A stretch of 64,000 nt of DNA, from assembly GCF_022568795.1 (NCBI RefSeq), contig NZ_JAKZHU010000005.1, positions 1 through 64,000 on the forward strand. Reading direction: 5' to 3'. A program made the translations under genes and the position numbers. Positions 1-7,941 of this stretch are shown here, piece by piece. Below the pieces are notes generated by a model. It saw only the letters and a list, made by a program, of their open reading frames with translations, did not search any database and had not been told where the DNA came from. Each line of letters opens with the position of its first letter. Position 1 is the first letter of the stretch. The stretch is from Arsenicicoccus dermatophilus (lineage in GTDB: Bacteria; Actinomycetota; Actinomycetes; Actinomycetales; Dermatophilaceae).

Positions 1-2817
1 TCGGCGGCGGCATCCAAGGAAGCCGTCACCTCGTCGAGGACCAGGATCGCAGGATCCAGCAGCAGCGCCCGGGCCAGGCAGACCCGCGCTCGCTCGCCTC
101 CGGACAAGGTTGCCGCCCTCACCCAGGAGGGTGTCCAGGCCGTCGGGGAAGGTCGCCCGCGTCAGGGGCAGGCCGGCTCGCGACAGGGCGTCGGTCAGCT
201 CCTCCGGCGATGCCTGCCACGCGCCGAGGCGCAGGTTGTCGGCCAGGGTCCCGTGCACCAGGGGGGCGTCCTGCTCGACCAGCTGCACCACCCCGGCCGC
301 TCGTCGTCCGGGATCCGGGCCGGGGGTCGCCCCGCGACGAGCACCAGGCCCTCGTCCTGCTCCCACAGGCCCACGAGCAGCCGCGCCAAGGTGGACTTCC
401 CGATGCCCGACGGGCCCGCGATGCCCACATGCTCCCCCGCGCCCAGGTCGAGGTCGGGCACCCGCACCCGGGACCGGTCGCCGAGCCTGACGACCGCCCC
501 ACGCGTGACCACGGCTCGCCGGTCCGCCTCCGCCGGCACCTCTGGGACGTGGTCGTCCCCCACGGCGGGAGCAGACGCGTCGCAGCCCAGGTCGATGCCG
601 TCGGCCACCCGGCGCGCACAGGCCCGGTGCGGCTGCAGACGGGCCGTGGTGGCGATCGCCTCTGCGACCGGCGCCAGCACCGTCAGGGCCCCTGCCAGCA
701 GGCACGGCAGCCACACCGGGTCCGTCCCCGGCTGCGCCCAGGCGGCGAGGAGCAGCGCGACGGCGGTAGCCACCACGACGGCTTCCCGGGCCGTGGTCCC
801 CAGCGCCTCCAGCAGGCGGATGCGGCGCGCCGGCACGTCCATGTGCTCCGCCAGGGCCGACAGGTCGGTCACAGCCTGCTCGCGCCGGCCGAGGACCAGG
901 ATCTCTCTCGTGCCCGCCAGGAGGTCGACGACCGTCGAGGACAGGTCCGCCAACCTCGCCTGCTGCGCCTCGCCCCACCGGTCCCCCCGGCCCTGGACCG
1001 CGACCGTCACCAGGGCCAGCAGGGAGGTCCCCAGCAGTAGGACCACCGCCATGGCGGGAGAGAGCAGAGCGAGCAGCGGCACCGCCACCAGCACCAGCAC
1101 GGCGGCGGCCGCCAGCTGGGCGACGGTATGCGCGTAGAAGAACTCGAGCCGTTCGACGTCGGACATCGCCGTGGCCGCCAACCGCCCGGAGTGCACGGCG
1201 CGTCGTGACGGCACCCCGCGGGCGTAGCCGTCATACAGGGCCATCCGCAGCCGGGCCAGCACCCGGTAGGCCACGTCGTGAGAGATGTCCATCTCGTGCC
1301 AGGTCAGCACCGGCCGCACGAGGGCCAGCAGGACGGCAGCCACCCACCATCCCGGACCGTCGACCCGGCGGTCCACGACGGCGGTGGCGACGAGGTGGGC
1401 CGTGGCCACCGACAGGCCCACGAGAGAGACGGCCGCGGCCAGGTCCACCACCGTGGTCCAGGCCAGCGCTGCTCGCTCCGGACGCAGGTGGGGCAGCAGG
1501 CGGGCCATGTCCTGGACGGTCGATCGGCCCCCGGTCGTCCCGGGCCCCTCCAGCGCCCCCCGGCCCTGCTCGTCGTCACCGCCGACGGGTGCGAGGACGC
1601 CGGTCCCCGCAGGGGACGCCGGTCCCCGACCTCGACGAGCCCTCCTCGCGGGACGTCGGATCCGCTCGACTCCTCGGCCGGTACCTCGACGACCTTGCCC
1701 TCCTCGAGGCGCAGGACCAGGTCGGCGGCGGCCAGGGCCTCGGGGCGATGGGCGATCATCACCACGATCGCACTCCGGGACCGGGCCCGCAGCGTGGCGA
1801 GGACCTGACGCGAGGCCCCCTCGTCCAGGGCGCTGGTGGGCTCGTCCAGCAGCAGGAGGTCGGCCCGGGCGAGCAGGGCCCGGGCGACCGCCAGGCGCTG
1901 ACGCTGCCCGCCCGACAGGTCGTGCCCTGCCTCCCCGATGCGGGTGGCCAGCCCGTCGGGCCAGCCTCGCACCGTCCCGGCAAGCCCCACGGACTCCAGC
2001 GCCTCCCACAGCTCCGCCTCCGGGGCGGAGGGGTTGCAGCGCAACGTCTGCGCCACCGTCCCGGGGAAGAGGTAGGAGCGCTGGGACACCACGGCGACGT
2101 GGTCCGGGCGCCGGACCGACCCCCGCTGGGGCTGGAGCAGACCGAGAGCCAGGTCGAGCAGCGTCGACTTGCCGGAGCCCGAGGGGCCCGTGAGGGCGAC
2201 CAGCCGGCCGGGCCGCAGCGCGAGCGTGGCACCGCGCAGGACGGGGACTTCCGGGTCGTAGCTGAACTCCACGTCCGCCAGGACGAGCTCGCGGACCTCC
2301 TGGCCCGCCAGCGGGCTCGGCTCGGCGGCCGGCCGCCCGACGCCAGCCGTGGGCGACGCCACGGCGGGCGACCCGGGCCGCAGCGCGGCGTCCAGGCTGT
2401 CCAGGGCCGACAGCCCCAGGTAGCCGGCGTGCCAGGCCCGTGCCAGGTCACGCACGGGTCGGAAGGCCTCCGACGCCAGCAGCAGCACCAGGAAGGGCCG
2501 AGCCGTCTCGCCACCGCCGGGGCCGAGGCCGACCGCGTGCAGCGCTGCCAGACCTGAGGCCAGCAGCAGACCCGCCTGGATGCCGAGATCGATCAGCCCG
2601 GTGTCCAGCAGCGACAGCCGCATCGTCGAGACCGTGTCGCGGTGCAGTGCGTCCGAGCGCGCCGCGAGGGCCGCCCGACGACGGTGCACCGCGCCCAGCA
2701 CCCGCAGCGTCGGCATGACCCGCAAGGACTCCAGGTGGTCTGCGCTCAGCGCCTCGTAGCTGTCCCAGTGGCTGCGCCCACGCCGCAGGAGAAGCCGGCG
2801 CCAGGCGCGCGGCCCCA
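1..2817. repeat. Terminal direct repeat, left copy (same as 61198-64000)
   Basis: Base 1 aligns with 61198 and base 2817 with 64000, in the same orientation. Apart from about six difference clusters the copies are identical by eye: a 2-base loss near 115, C/T at 180, a rewritten patch with one base lost near 296, a 20-base excess near 1612-1650, T/G near 1677, and 3 bases lost near 2038. The net length difference is +14, matching 2817 versus 2803 bases. Every indel breaks the exporter reading frame in this copy, while the right copy stays open. This is what an unpolished contig end overlapping itself would look like. Confidence 0.9.
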
Positions 2818-3421
2818 GGACGGCCACCGCGATGCACGCCGCGAGAGCCGCCGCAGCCCAAGGATCCAGCACCGCGAGCACCACGAGGATCACCGGGCAC
2901 AGGCACCAGACCTGCAGCGCCGCCGGGATGTAGGTGCTGGCGTAGGCATCGACCCCCTCCACCCCCTCGGTGAGCGCCAGCCGGCGGGCGCCCAGCCGGT
3001 CGGACGCGTCATACAGCCGAGCCGGGGTGAGCAAGGACCGCAGGACCTGCTCTCGCAGGCACCCACGCACCGCCGCACCCAGACGGGCCGCCGCGCACGC
3101 CTGCGTCAGGACCAGCAGGGCCCTCGTCATCAGGCAGGCCAGCACCCCGGCCACAGGTCCCCAGACGTCCTGCGCAGCCGTTGCCCCCCGCGCCGCGCCC
3201 GCGACCCGGGCCAGGGTCAGGGCCAGGCAGATCGCCTGGACCCAGTAGGTGACGGTGACCGCCAGCTGGAGCAGCACGGTCGCGCCGAGCCGTCGAGGAT
3301 GCCGCGCAGCCAGCCGCCACAGGCGGACGTCGACGACGCGGGCGACGAGCCTGGTGATCGGCGGATCGGACCGCTCCTCTGCAGCGAGCGGAGCCGGAGC
3401 CTCGACGGCGGGGCTGATCAT
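1..3421 (-). pseudogene. Fused double ABC exporter, left (frame-broken) copy
   Basis: This copy supplies the true N-terminus of the exporter: an ATG at 3421 overlaps the stop of the upstream dehydrogenase gene as ATGA. The first half reads as a six-helix membrane domain followed by an ATPase with Walker A GPSGSGKST, signature LSGGQRQR and Walker B LLLLDEPTSALD, resembling CydC/CydD-type half transporters. A linker then leads into a second membrane-ATPase half. In this copy the frame breaks at about 2038, 1620, 296 and 115, and the C-terminal end lies off the window. These breaks are absent from the copy at 61092-64000, so I read them as probable assembly errors rather than decay. The intact product would be about 1170 residues. 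Confidence 0.85.
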
Positions 3422-4539
3422 GCGTCCTCCAGGACGAGGGCGTGGCTGACGTGGCCGTGGACCGGGCCGTGGACCCACCCGGACACGGGGCGCCCGCCCC
3501 GTCCGGTGGCCAGGGCACGGGTCAGGTCGAGGGCGGCCTGGTGGTGGGCCTGCCACTGCTGGGCCGGGTCAGGCTCGGCGTGGTAGAGCCGGACCGTGCG
3601 GCAGCCGTCGATCCAGTGCTGCCCGGAGCACCACGGCCCCAGCGGTGGCCGACCGTGCGCGGTGCCAGCGCCGCCGGCTCGGGTGCGGTCGGTCAGGCTG
3701 CGGGGATCCGGGCTGCGCCGGGTGCGGAGCACGGCGTACGACAGGGGCGGTGGCGGCTCCTGCGGCAGCGGTGGAGGTCGGTCGACACCGAGGTCGACGA
3801 TGCCGGGGATCCAGGAAGGGGCAGGTGCGTCCAGCCCGACGGGGAGGGCGATGCCCAGCGGGTCCGCATCGCCCTCGACTCCCGTGTCCGGGTCGGTGGT
3901 GCCGGCACGGATCTCGACCGCCAGCAGGGCGGTCTCCGGGGCGGATCCCGGCCACACGAGGGACCAGGTGTCCACGTCGGGCAGGCCGACGGCCCGCGCG
4001 AGGGCGGCGGCATCGGCACGGACGGTCTGCCAGGGCACGCCGGCGCCCGTCAGACCCGCCCTGAGCAAGGAGTAGGCATAGGCCGCGTCGCCGATGACGC
4101 ATGGTGCTGCGCGATGGTGGTAGCGCGCCGCCGTGCGCCGCGGCAGCGCGGTCAGGGTCACCCTGGCCCGGCCCGGTGCGGTCGCACCCCGTTCCGGGCC
4201 GGAGGCGCGCCGGGTGAACGACCCGGTGTCGGGGTCGAGCACGTGGTGCCCGACGGGCAGGTCGAAGCCACGTCCGCACGCCACGTGCCACTGCACGGGC
4301 TGGCACGCGCCGGCGGAGGGGGCGCCCCGGCGCCTGAGGCGGGTGGGCCGGCCCGTCCCGGGCTCGAGGTGGTGGTCGGGTCCCCAGCCGAGGATCCGGA
4401 CCAGCTGCCCGAGCGGGGCCTCGCATCCGCTGCCAGGGCGTACGGCGGGTCCGAGCCACCGGTTCGCGCGGGGACCGGGGTGCGTCATGGGTCCGGGAGA
4501 GAGCGCGGTGAAGGCCCGGTCGTCCGTGGGAGAGGTCAT
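3418..4539 (-). CDS. SagB-type azoline dehydrogenase (nitroreductase fold)
   Basis: This 373-residue protein should be the flavin-dependent enzyme that oxidizes azolines made by the YcaO protein to azoles. Recognisable SagB signatures are the R-GAPSAGACQP stretch (about residues 71-82), LPVGHHVLDPDTG (about 94-106) and RYHHRAAP...AYAYSLL (about 138-158), matching the family's Arg-rich, PSaGa, glycine-turn and tyrosine-rich segments. Family knowledge places such enzymes in linear azol(in)e-containing peptide (TOMM/LAP) pathways. It starts 7 bases after the YcaO stop and its own stop overlaps the exporter start as ATGA, so it is translationally coupled in the operon. About 100 extra C-terminal residues have no obvious match. 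The sequence is divergent, so activity is inferred. Confidence 0.75.
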   Translation of the reverse strand: MTSPTDDRAFTALSPGPMTHPGPRANRWLGPAVRPGSGCEAPLGQLVRILGWGPDHHLEPGTGRPTRLRRRGAPSAGACQPVQWHVACGRGFDLPVGHHVLDPDTGSFTRRASGPERGATAPGRARVTLTALPRRTAARYHHRAAPCVIGDAAYAYSLLRAGLTGAGVPWQTVRADAAALARAVGLPDVDTWSLVWPGSAPETALLAVEIRAGTTDPDTGVEGDADPLGIALPVGLDAPAPSWIPGIVDLGVDRPPPLPQEPPPPLSYAVLRTRRSPDPRSLTDRTRAGGAGTAHGRPPLGPWCSGQHWIDGCRTVRLYHAEPDPAQQWQAHHQAALDLTRALATGRGGRPVSGWVHGPVHGHVSHALVLEDA

Positions 4540-4546
4540 CGCATCC

Positions 4547-5941
4547 TCACATGTGCGGTGCAGGGGCCAGGGTCAGGTCGTCCGGCCCGGCGGGGACGGG
4601 ACGGCCCCAGGACCGGGCCGCCTGCGCGAACCGCGGCATGCCGTAGTGGGCGAACGCGGCTGGGGCGTTGGGGACCAGGTCGCCCACGAGGACCCGGGCC
4701 ACGCGCAGCCCCGTGGGGGCGATGTCCGGGGTCGTGAGGTCATGGACGACGACCCGGTGCCCGGCCTCTGCCAGCCGGCGGCGCAGGATGGAGGCCGGCA
4801 CCGGGGACACCTCGGTCAACGACCCCGTCCCGAGCGACGGCTGCGTGAACCTGCCTGCGAGGTGGTGGAGCCGAGGGTCCTGCCACAGCTGGACGTGGGC
4901 GCCCAGGTCTCGGACCAGGCGCAGCTGGTCCCCTGCGCTGTCCAGGTAGCGTCGGTCGCTCCGGTGCTCCAGGTGCAGGCCTTTGGCCATGAGGCCCGCC
5001 TCGACGGCCTGGTAGACCCACCCGTCGGCCTCGACGGTGCCCAGCGTGTAGATCCAGGTGTGCACCGCCTCCAGAACCGCCTTGCGGGCGGCCTCGGCCG
5101 GGTCTGCCTTGGCCGAGAAGCCTGCGGCATACACGTCCGTGAGGGGGTCGTGGACCAGGGCCGCGAAGGCCGGTGCCAGGTCGGAGGGCATCACCACGAC
5201 CCAGAACCGCAGGTCACATCCCTGCATGGCCTCGGTCAGCCCGGGCACGGTGGCTGGATCGATCCCGCGGGCAGGGCCGTCCAGGTGCCACCACAGCTCG
5301 AGGGCGTCCCTCTCGACGACCTCGAAGAGTGCCCGGTCGATCGCGTCGGCCAGACCCTGACCGGTCGCGATGCCGGCGTAGTTGAGATGGTGCACCCTGG
5401 GCAGGTGGCGATAGCGGCGCAGCCGCCAGTTCAGGTGCACCAGGCTGGACGGCGCCCACACCTGCGGGCCGGCACCCCGGGCAGCCAGGTCGGGATGGTC
5501 CTCGGCGCAGGGTACCCACAGGGTCGGGGTGTCCTGCGTGAGGTCGGTGTACTCGAACCCCGGGCGGGCGAGCTGCCAGTCCGCGAACCGTGGCAGCGTC
5601 TCGAGGTCGATCACCTCCAGGCCCTCGGCACGCAGCTCCCGTGCGGTCCCCTGGCGCAGACCCTCGCCCCCGGGAGGAAGGTGGTTGCCGCAGTACCTCT
5701 CGCAGGCCTCGCCGACCGCGGCCATCCAGGCGCCTTGGGCGTCGCCGAAGGTCGTTCCGAGCGATACCCGATCGGCGGGCCACTCGCCGAGGCGGCGTGC
5801 GTCGGACACCTCTGCGGTCAGGGACGTGTAGGCCTGTGGTGCCCGCTCGGGAGTGAGGACCTCACGCACTCGGCGGATGATCCCGCACTGCTCGTCGACG
5901 AGGGCGTCCAGGGGCCAGGCCGGGCGGTCGGTGATGCTCAT
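4547..5941 (-). CDS. YcaO-domain cyclodehydratase (TOMM biosynthesis)
   Basis: This 464-residue YcaO enzyme is expected to activate peptide amides with ATP and cyclize Ser/Thr/Cys side chains of a precursor peptide to azolines. The diagnostic ATP/Mg-binding motifs are visible: GEACERYCG at residues 77-85 and ALFEVVERDALE at about 204-215. The C-terminus ends in a proline-containing tail (LAPAPHM) like many azole-forming YcaO proteins. The start at 5941 is chosen because it overlaps the preceding hydrolase stop as ATGA and has AGGAGAG just upstream; the reading frame stays open further upstream but without a good site. A separate leader-binding candidate is encoded two genes upstream, and a SagB-type oxidase follows, which fits a three-part azole synthetase. 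Confidence 0.9.
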   Translation of the reverse strand: MSITDRPAWPLDALVDEQCGIIRRVREVLTPERAPQAYTSLTAEVSDARRLGEWPADRVSLGTTFGDAQGAWMAAVGEACERYCGNHLPPGGEGLRQGTARELRAEGLEVIDLETLPRFADWQLARPGFEYTDLTQDTPTLWVPCAEDHPDLAARGAGPQVWAPSSLVHLNWRLRRYRHLPRVHHLNYAGIATGQGLADAIDRALFEVVERDALELWWHLDGPARGIDPATVPGLTEAMQGCDLRFWVVVMPSDLAPAFAALVHDPLTDVYAAGFSAKADPAEAARKAVLEAVHTWIYTLGTVEADGWVYQAVEAGLMAKGLHLEHRSDRRYLDSAGDQLRLVRDLGAHVQLWQDPRLHHLAGRFTQPSLGTGSLTEVSPVPASILRRRLAEAGHRVVVHDLTTPDIAPTGLRVARVLVGDLVPNAPAAFAHYGMPRFAQAARSWGRPVPAGPDDLTLAPAPHM

Positions 5942-6981
5942 GCAGCTCTCCTGGGGGAGGTGGGGATCCATCCGGAGCGGGGGTCCAGGCGCAGCCAGGC
6001 CTGCAGCCGCCGTGCCTGGAGGGTGGTGGGGTGGTACGCGGCTGCCGCCTCGGCCCAGGCCGTGACGACAGGCATCAGTCCGCCCCAGGTGCGCAGCGCG
6101 GCCCTGACCGGGTGGTCCTGGGCCAGCTCGGTGCCCATCCCATGGCCCCAGCCACCCGTGACCAGGGACGCCGGGCCGGGCCACGATCCGGCGAGCAGCC
6201 GCGCGTCCTCGGCGAAGAAGTCGTCGTCGCCGGTCACCACCAGGAGAGGCAGGTTCATCGGCGACCACCGGGCGACGGGGTCAGGCCGGGGTGCGTCCCA
6301 GAGCCGTCGCCACAGCACGGGCAGGTCCGCCTGCGCGGTGGCAGCCGCTGACCGGGGCAGGACGGCGAGGATCTCCGGCGGCAGGTCGTCCAGCACCGAT
6401 CGGACGCCGCCCTGCTCGGCCCGGGCGCACAGCAGGTCGAGGGCGGCCGGGGGCACGGCCGGGCCGGAGACCCGTCCGCACCCGTGCTGCAGCCACCACC
6501 CGAGGCGGTCTCGCACGCGGGGGGTCCCGTCGGGGGCATGGGCGGTGTCCCAGAGCCCGAGGGCCGGCACCATGGCGACGATCCCGGCCGGGCGGGGGCC
6601 ACCCGTGCGGGTCAGCACCCGCGTGGCCTCGAGGGCGGCGTAGGCGCCGTACGACGAGCCGCTCAGCAGCAACGGGCCGTGCACCCGCCCGGCCGTCGCA
6701 AGCGCGCGCACGGTGTCGGCGCCGTCGGGCCCCTCGTGCTCGTAGGGGATCCACCGGCCGCCGGATCCGTGGCGGCCTCTCACGTCCTGGACGTAGGCGT
6801 GGTATCCCGCGCGGGCCCAGCTCGACGCCTCGGAGACGAGCCTGGACGCGTCGTAGGGGGTCCGGATCAGCACGGTGCCGCGAGCCCGGGCAGGAGAGGC
6901 CGACACGTGGAGGGTGCGCAGCGTGGTGCCGTCGCCGGCGGCGACGGCGACGGGGGTCACGTCCACGCGGCGGGCGCTCAT
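5938..6981 (-). CDS. CocE/NonD-type alpha/beta-hydrolase (X-Pro dipeptidyl-peptidase-like)
   Basis: The 347-residue product has the hallmarks of the CocE/X-Pro dipeptidyl-peptidase superfamily: IRTPYDASR at about 39-47, VQDVRGRHGSGGRW at about 64-77, a nucleophile elbow GSSYG at 108-112 (Ser110), an acid-bearing VVTGDDDFF segment and a late GGWGHGMG histidine. No signal peptide is visible, so it probably acts in the cytoplasm. Start and stop both overlap neighbouring genes as ATGA. Within a precursor-modifying operon the likely job is proteolytic trimming or hydrolysis of the modified peptide; the precursor candidate contains one proline (Pro30). An esterase role or self-protection by degradation is equally possible. 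Confidence 0.8.
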   Translation of the reverse strand: MSARRVDVTPVAVAAGDGTTLRTLHVSASPARARGTVLIRTPYDASRLVSEASSWARAGYHAYVQDVRGRHGSGGRWIPYEHEGPDGADTVRALATAGRVHGPLLLSGSSYGAYAALEATRVLTRTGGPRPAGIVAMVPALGLWDTAHAPDGTPRVRDRLGWWLQHGCGRVSGPAVPPAALDLLCARAEQGGVRSVLDDLPPEILAVLPRSAAATAQADLPVLWRRLWDAPRPDPVARWSPMNLPLLVVTGDDDFFAEDARLLAGSWPGPASLVTGGWGHGMGTELAQDHPVRAALRTWGGLMPVVTAWAEAAAAYHPTTLQARRLQAWLRLDPRSGWIPTSPRRAA

Positions 6982-7667
6982 CTCAGCGGCTCCGTCTCGG
7001 GCACCCGCAGCACGGGGTGTTCGCTGAGACGCAGGGGGGTCATCTCCAGCCGGAACAGCAGGCTCGGTCCGCGGGCGGGAACCTGGTGGAGAAGGTCCAA
7101 GCAGGATTCCAGGACGTGCGCTGCCGCCAGCGCCGCGGCGACTGGTGGCAGGTCGAGGAGCGGGTCGCCGCCCACCTCGTGCCAGGTCCGTGCGAGGTGC
7201 TCGGGTGCGGGGCTGGCCGCCATCCTCCGGGCGCGCACGTCGACGGCCCGGACGGCGCGCGGATCTGACGGGTCGGCGAGCGGGTGGACGAAGAGCACAT
7301 CGTCCTCGCGGTGCACCCGGACGACTGCGAACCCGGCTGCCAGGTCCGCGTCCGCGATGTCCTCGTCGTCCTGGTTGCGGATGGCGTGCAGGGCCAGGGT
7401 GAGCGAGGCGTCGGCAGGGGCGGCACAGGTGCGGTCGGTGACCTCCTGCGGGCTCCCCACCTGCGCAAGCGCGCTCAGGACGGGGCCGAAGATCTGCGGT
7501 GCGTCCCCACGGACGCGGATCCCGGCTCGCTGAGGACGCCGACGTGCGGCGCGCTGCGCGAGAACCTCGTCCACCTGAGCGGTCGAGGCTTGGGGGGCGA
7601 TGCGAAGGAAGGCTCCGTCGGCCGCGCGGACGACACGCGACTCGGACGAGGGGGGACTCGTCGGCAT
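6978..7667 (-). CDS. Putative TOMM leader-peptide-binding / cyclodehydratase partner (SagC/ocin-ThiF-like)
   Basis: This 229-residue protein sits between the precursor peptide and the modifying enzymes. It lacks a full adenylation domain. It has an N-terminal segment consistent with a winged RRE-like fold, a long middle region, and a C-terminal helix ESCLDLLHQV followed by HPVLRVPE, in the place where TOMM E1-like (TIGR03882/ocin-ThiF) proteins end in an HP-rich motif. Family knowledge says such proteins bind the leader and present it to the YcaO partner. The start at 7667 has GAGGACC upstream, and the stop overlaps the hydrolase start as ATGA. The assignment rests mostly on size, position and weak C-terminal similarity, so treat it as a candidate. 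Confidence 0.55.
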   Translation of the reverse strand: MPTSPPSSESRVVRAADGAFLRIAPQASTAQVDEVLAQRAARRRPQRAGIRVRGDAPQIFGPVLSALAQVGSPQEVTDRTCAAPADASLTLALHAIRNQDDEDIADADLAAGFAVVRVHREDDVLFVHPLADPSDPRAVRAVDVRARRMAASPAPEHLARTWHEVGGDPLLDLPPVAAALAAAHVLESCLDLLHQVPARGPSLLFRLEMTPLRLSEHPVLRVPETEPLR

Positions 7668-7706
7668 GAAAGGTCCTCACAGCTCATGAGCACGGTCTCG
7701 GTCAGG

Positions 7707-7722
7707 GCTGCGGGCCCGCAGC
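7707..7722 (-). terminator. GC-rich hairpin between precursor and enzyme genes (possible attenuator)
   Basis: GCTGCGGGCCCGCAGC is a perfect 16-base palindrome lying 30 bases after the precursor stop codon and 40 bases before the next start. Its right half recurs at 7733-7746 (CGGGCCCGCAGCGA). There is no T-run. RiPP operons often place a partial terminator here so that the short precursor transcript is made in excess; that role is inference. Confidence 0.4.
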
Positions 7723-7751
7723 GACGTGGCCACGGGCCCGCAGCGAACGCG

Positions 7752-7853
7752 TCAGACCTCGAAGGGGTTCTCCACGAGGGCGTTCGAGTGGGACGCAGAC
7801 AGGTGGGCCAGGTGCTCGGTCTCCTGGATCTCCACGGCGATGTCGTTCTCCAT
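7752..7853 (-). CDS. Candidate RiPP (TOMM) precursor peptide, 33 residues
   Basis: A short ORF is the first gene of the operon, with GAGGAG seven bases before its ATG. The N-terminal part is acidic (MENDIAVEIQETE) like a leader peptide. The middle, residues 18-24, reads LSASHSN, with Ser19, Ser21 and Ser23 the only hydroxyl residues after Thr12. There is no cysteine, so oxazoles would be the expected heterocycles, and His22 would be sandwiched between two of them. The C-terminus ends VENPFEV with a single Pro30. The peptide sits 65 bases from a Fur/Zur-like operator and directly before the leader-binding, hydrolase, YcaO and SagB genes. Precursor identity is inferred from position, size and composition; no known family was recognised. 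Confidence 0.7.
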   Translation of the reverse strand: MENDIAVEIQETEHLAHLSASHSNALVENPFEV

Positions 7854-7918
7854 GGTGTTCTCCTCTCATTTCAGTGATGCAACGTCACCGAGGGTCGATG
7901 ACTATCCGACCCTAACTG

Positions 7919-7939
7919 TAATGAGTATCATTCTCAATA
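7919..7939. promoter_or_regulatory. Fur-superfamily (Zur-like) operator in the divergent promoter
   Basis: The 15-base core TGAGTATCATTCTCA (7922-7936) is a 7-1-7 dyad with one mismatch, very like actinobacterial Zur boxes (family form TGaaAATcATTttCA). It lies between the precursor operon and the beta-propeller/peptidase pair, 65 bases from the precursor start. A related box precedes the importer at 58181. DtxR/IdeR boxes look different (TTAGGTTAGGCTAACCTAA type), so a Fur-family regulator such as Zur is favoured. Which metal is sensed cannot be read from the sequence. Confidence 0.7.
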
Positions 7940-7941
7940 CT

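Noticed and set aside
195-2009. Long open frames in the left exporter copy and on its opposite strand
   Set aside because: They are shadows or frame-broken pieces of the ABC exporter; the right copy shows the true frame.
1-3421. Real tandem duplication of the exporter with a decayed copy
   Set aside because: Possible, but the match begins at base 1, differences are all indel-rich in the end copy, and plasmid genes plus gene continuity favour circular overlap.
7919-7939. DtxR/IdeR iron box
   Set aside because: The sequence lacks the TTAGGTTAGGCTAACCTAA-type pattern; the 7-1-7 dyad fits Fur/Zur much better.
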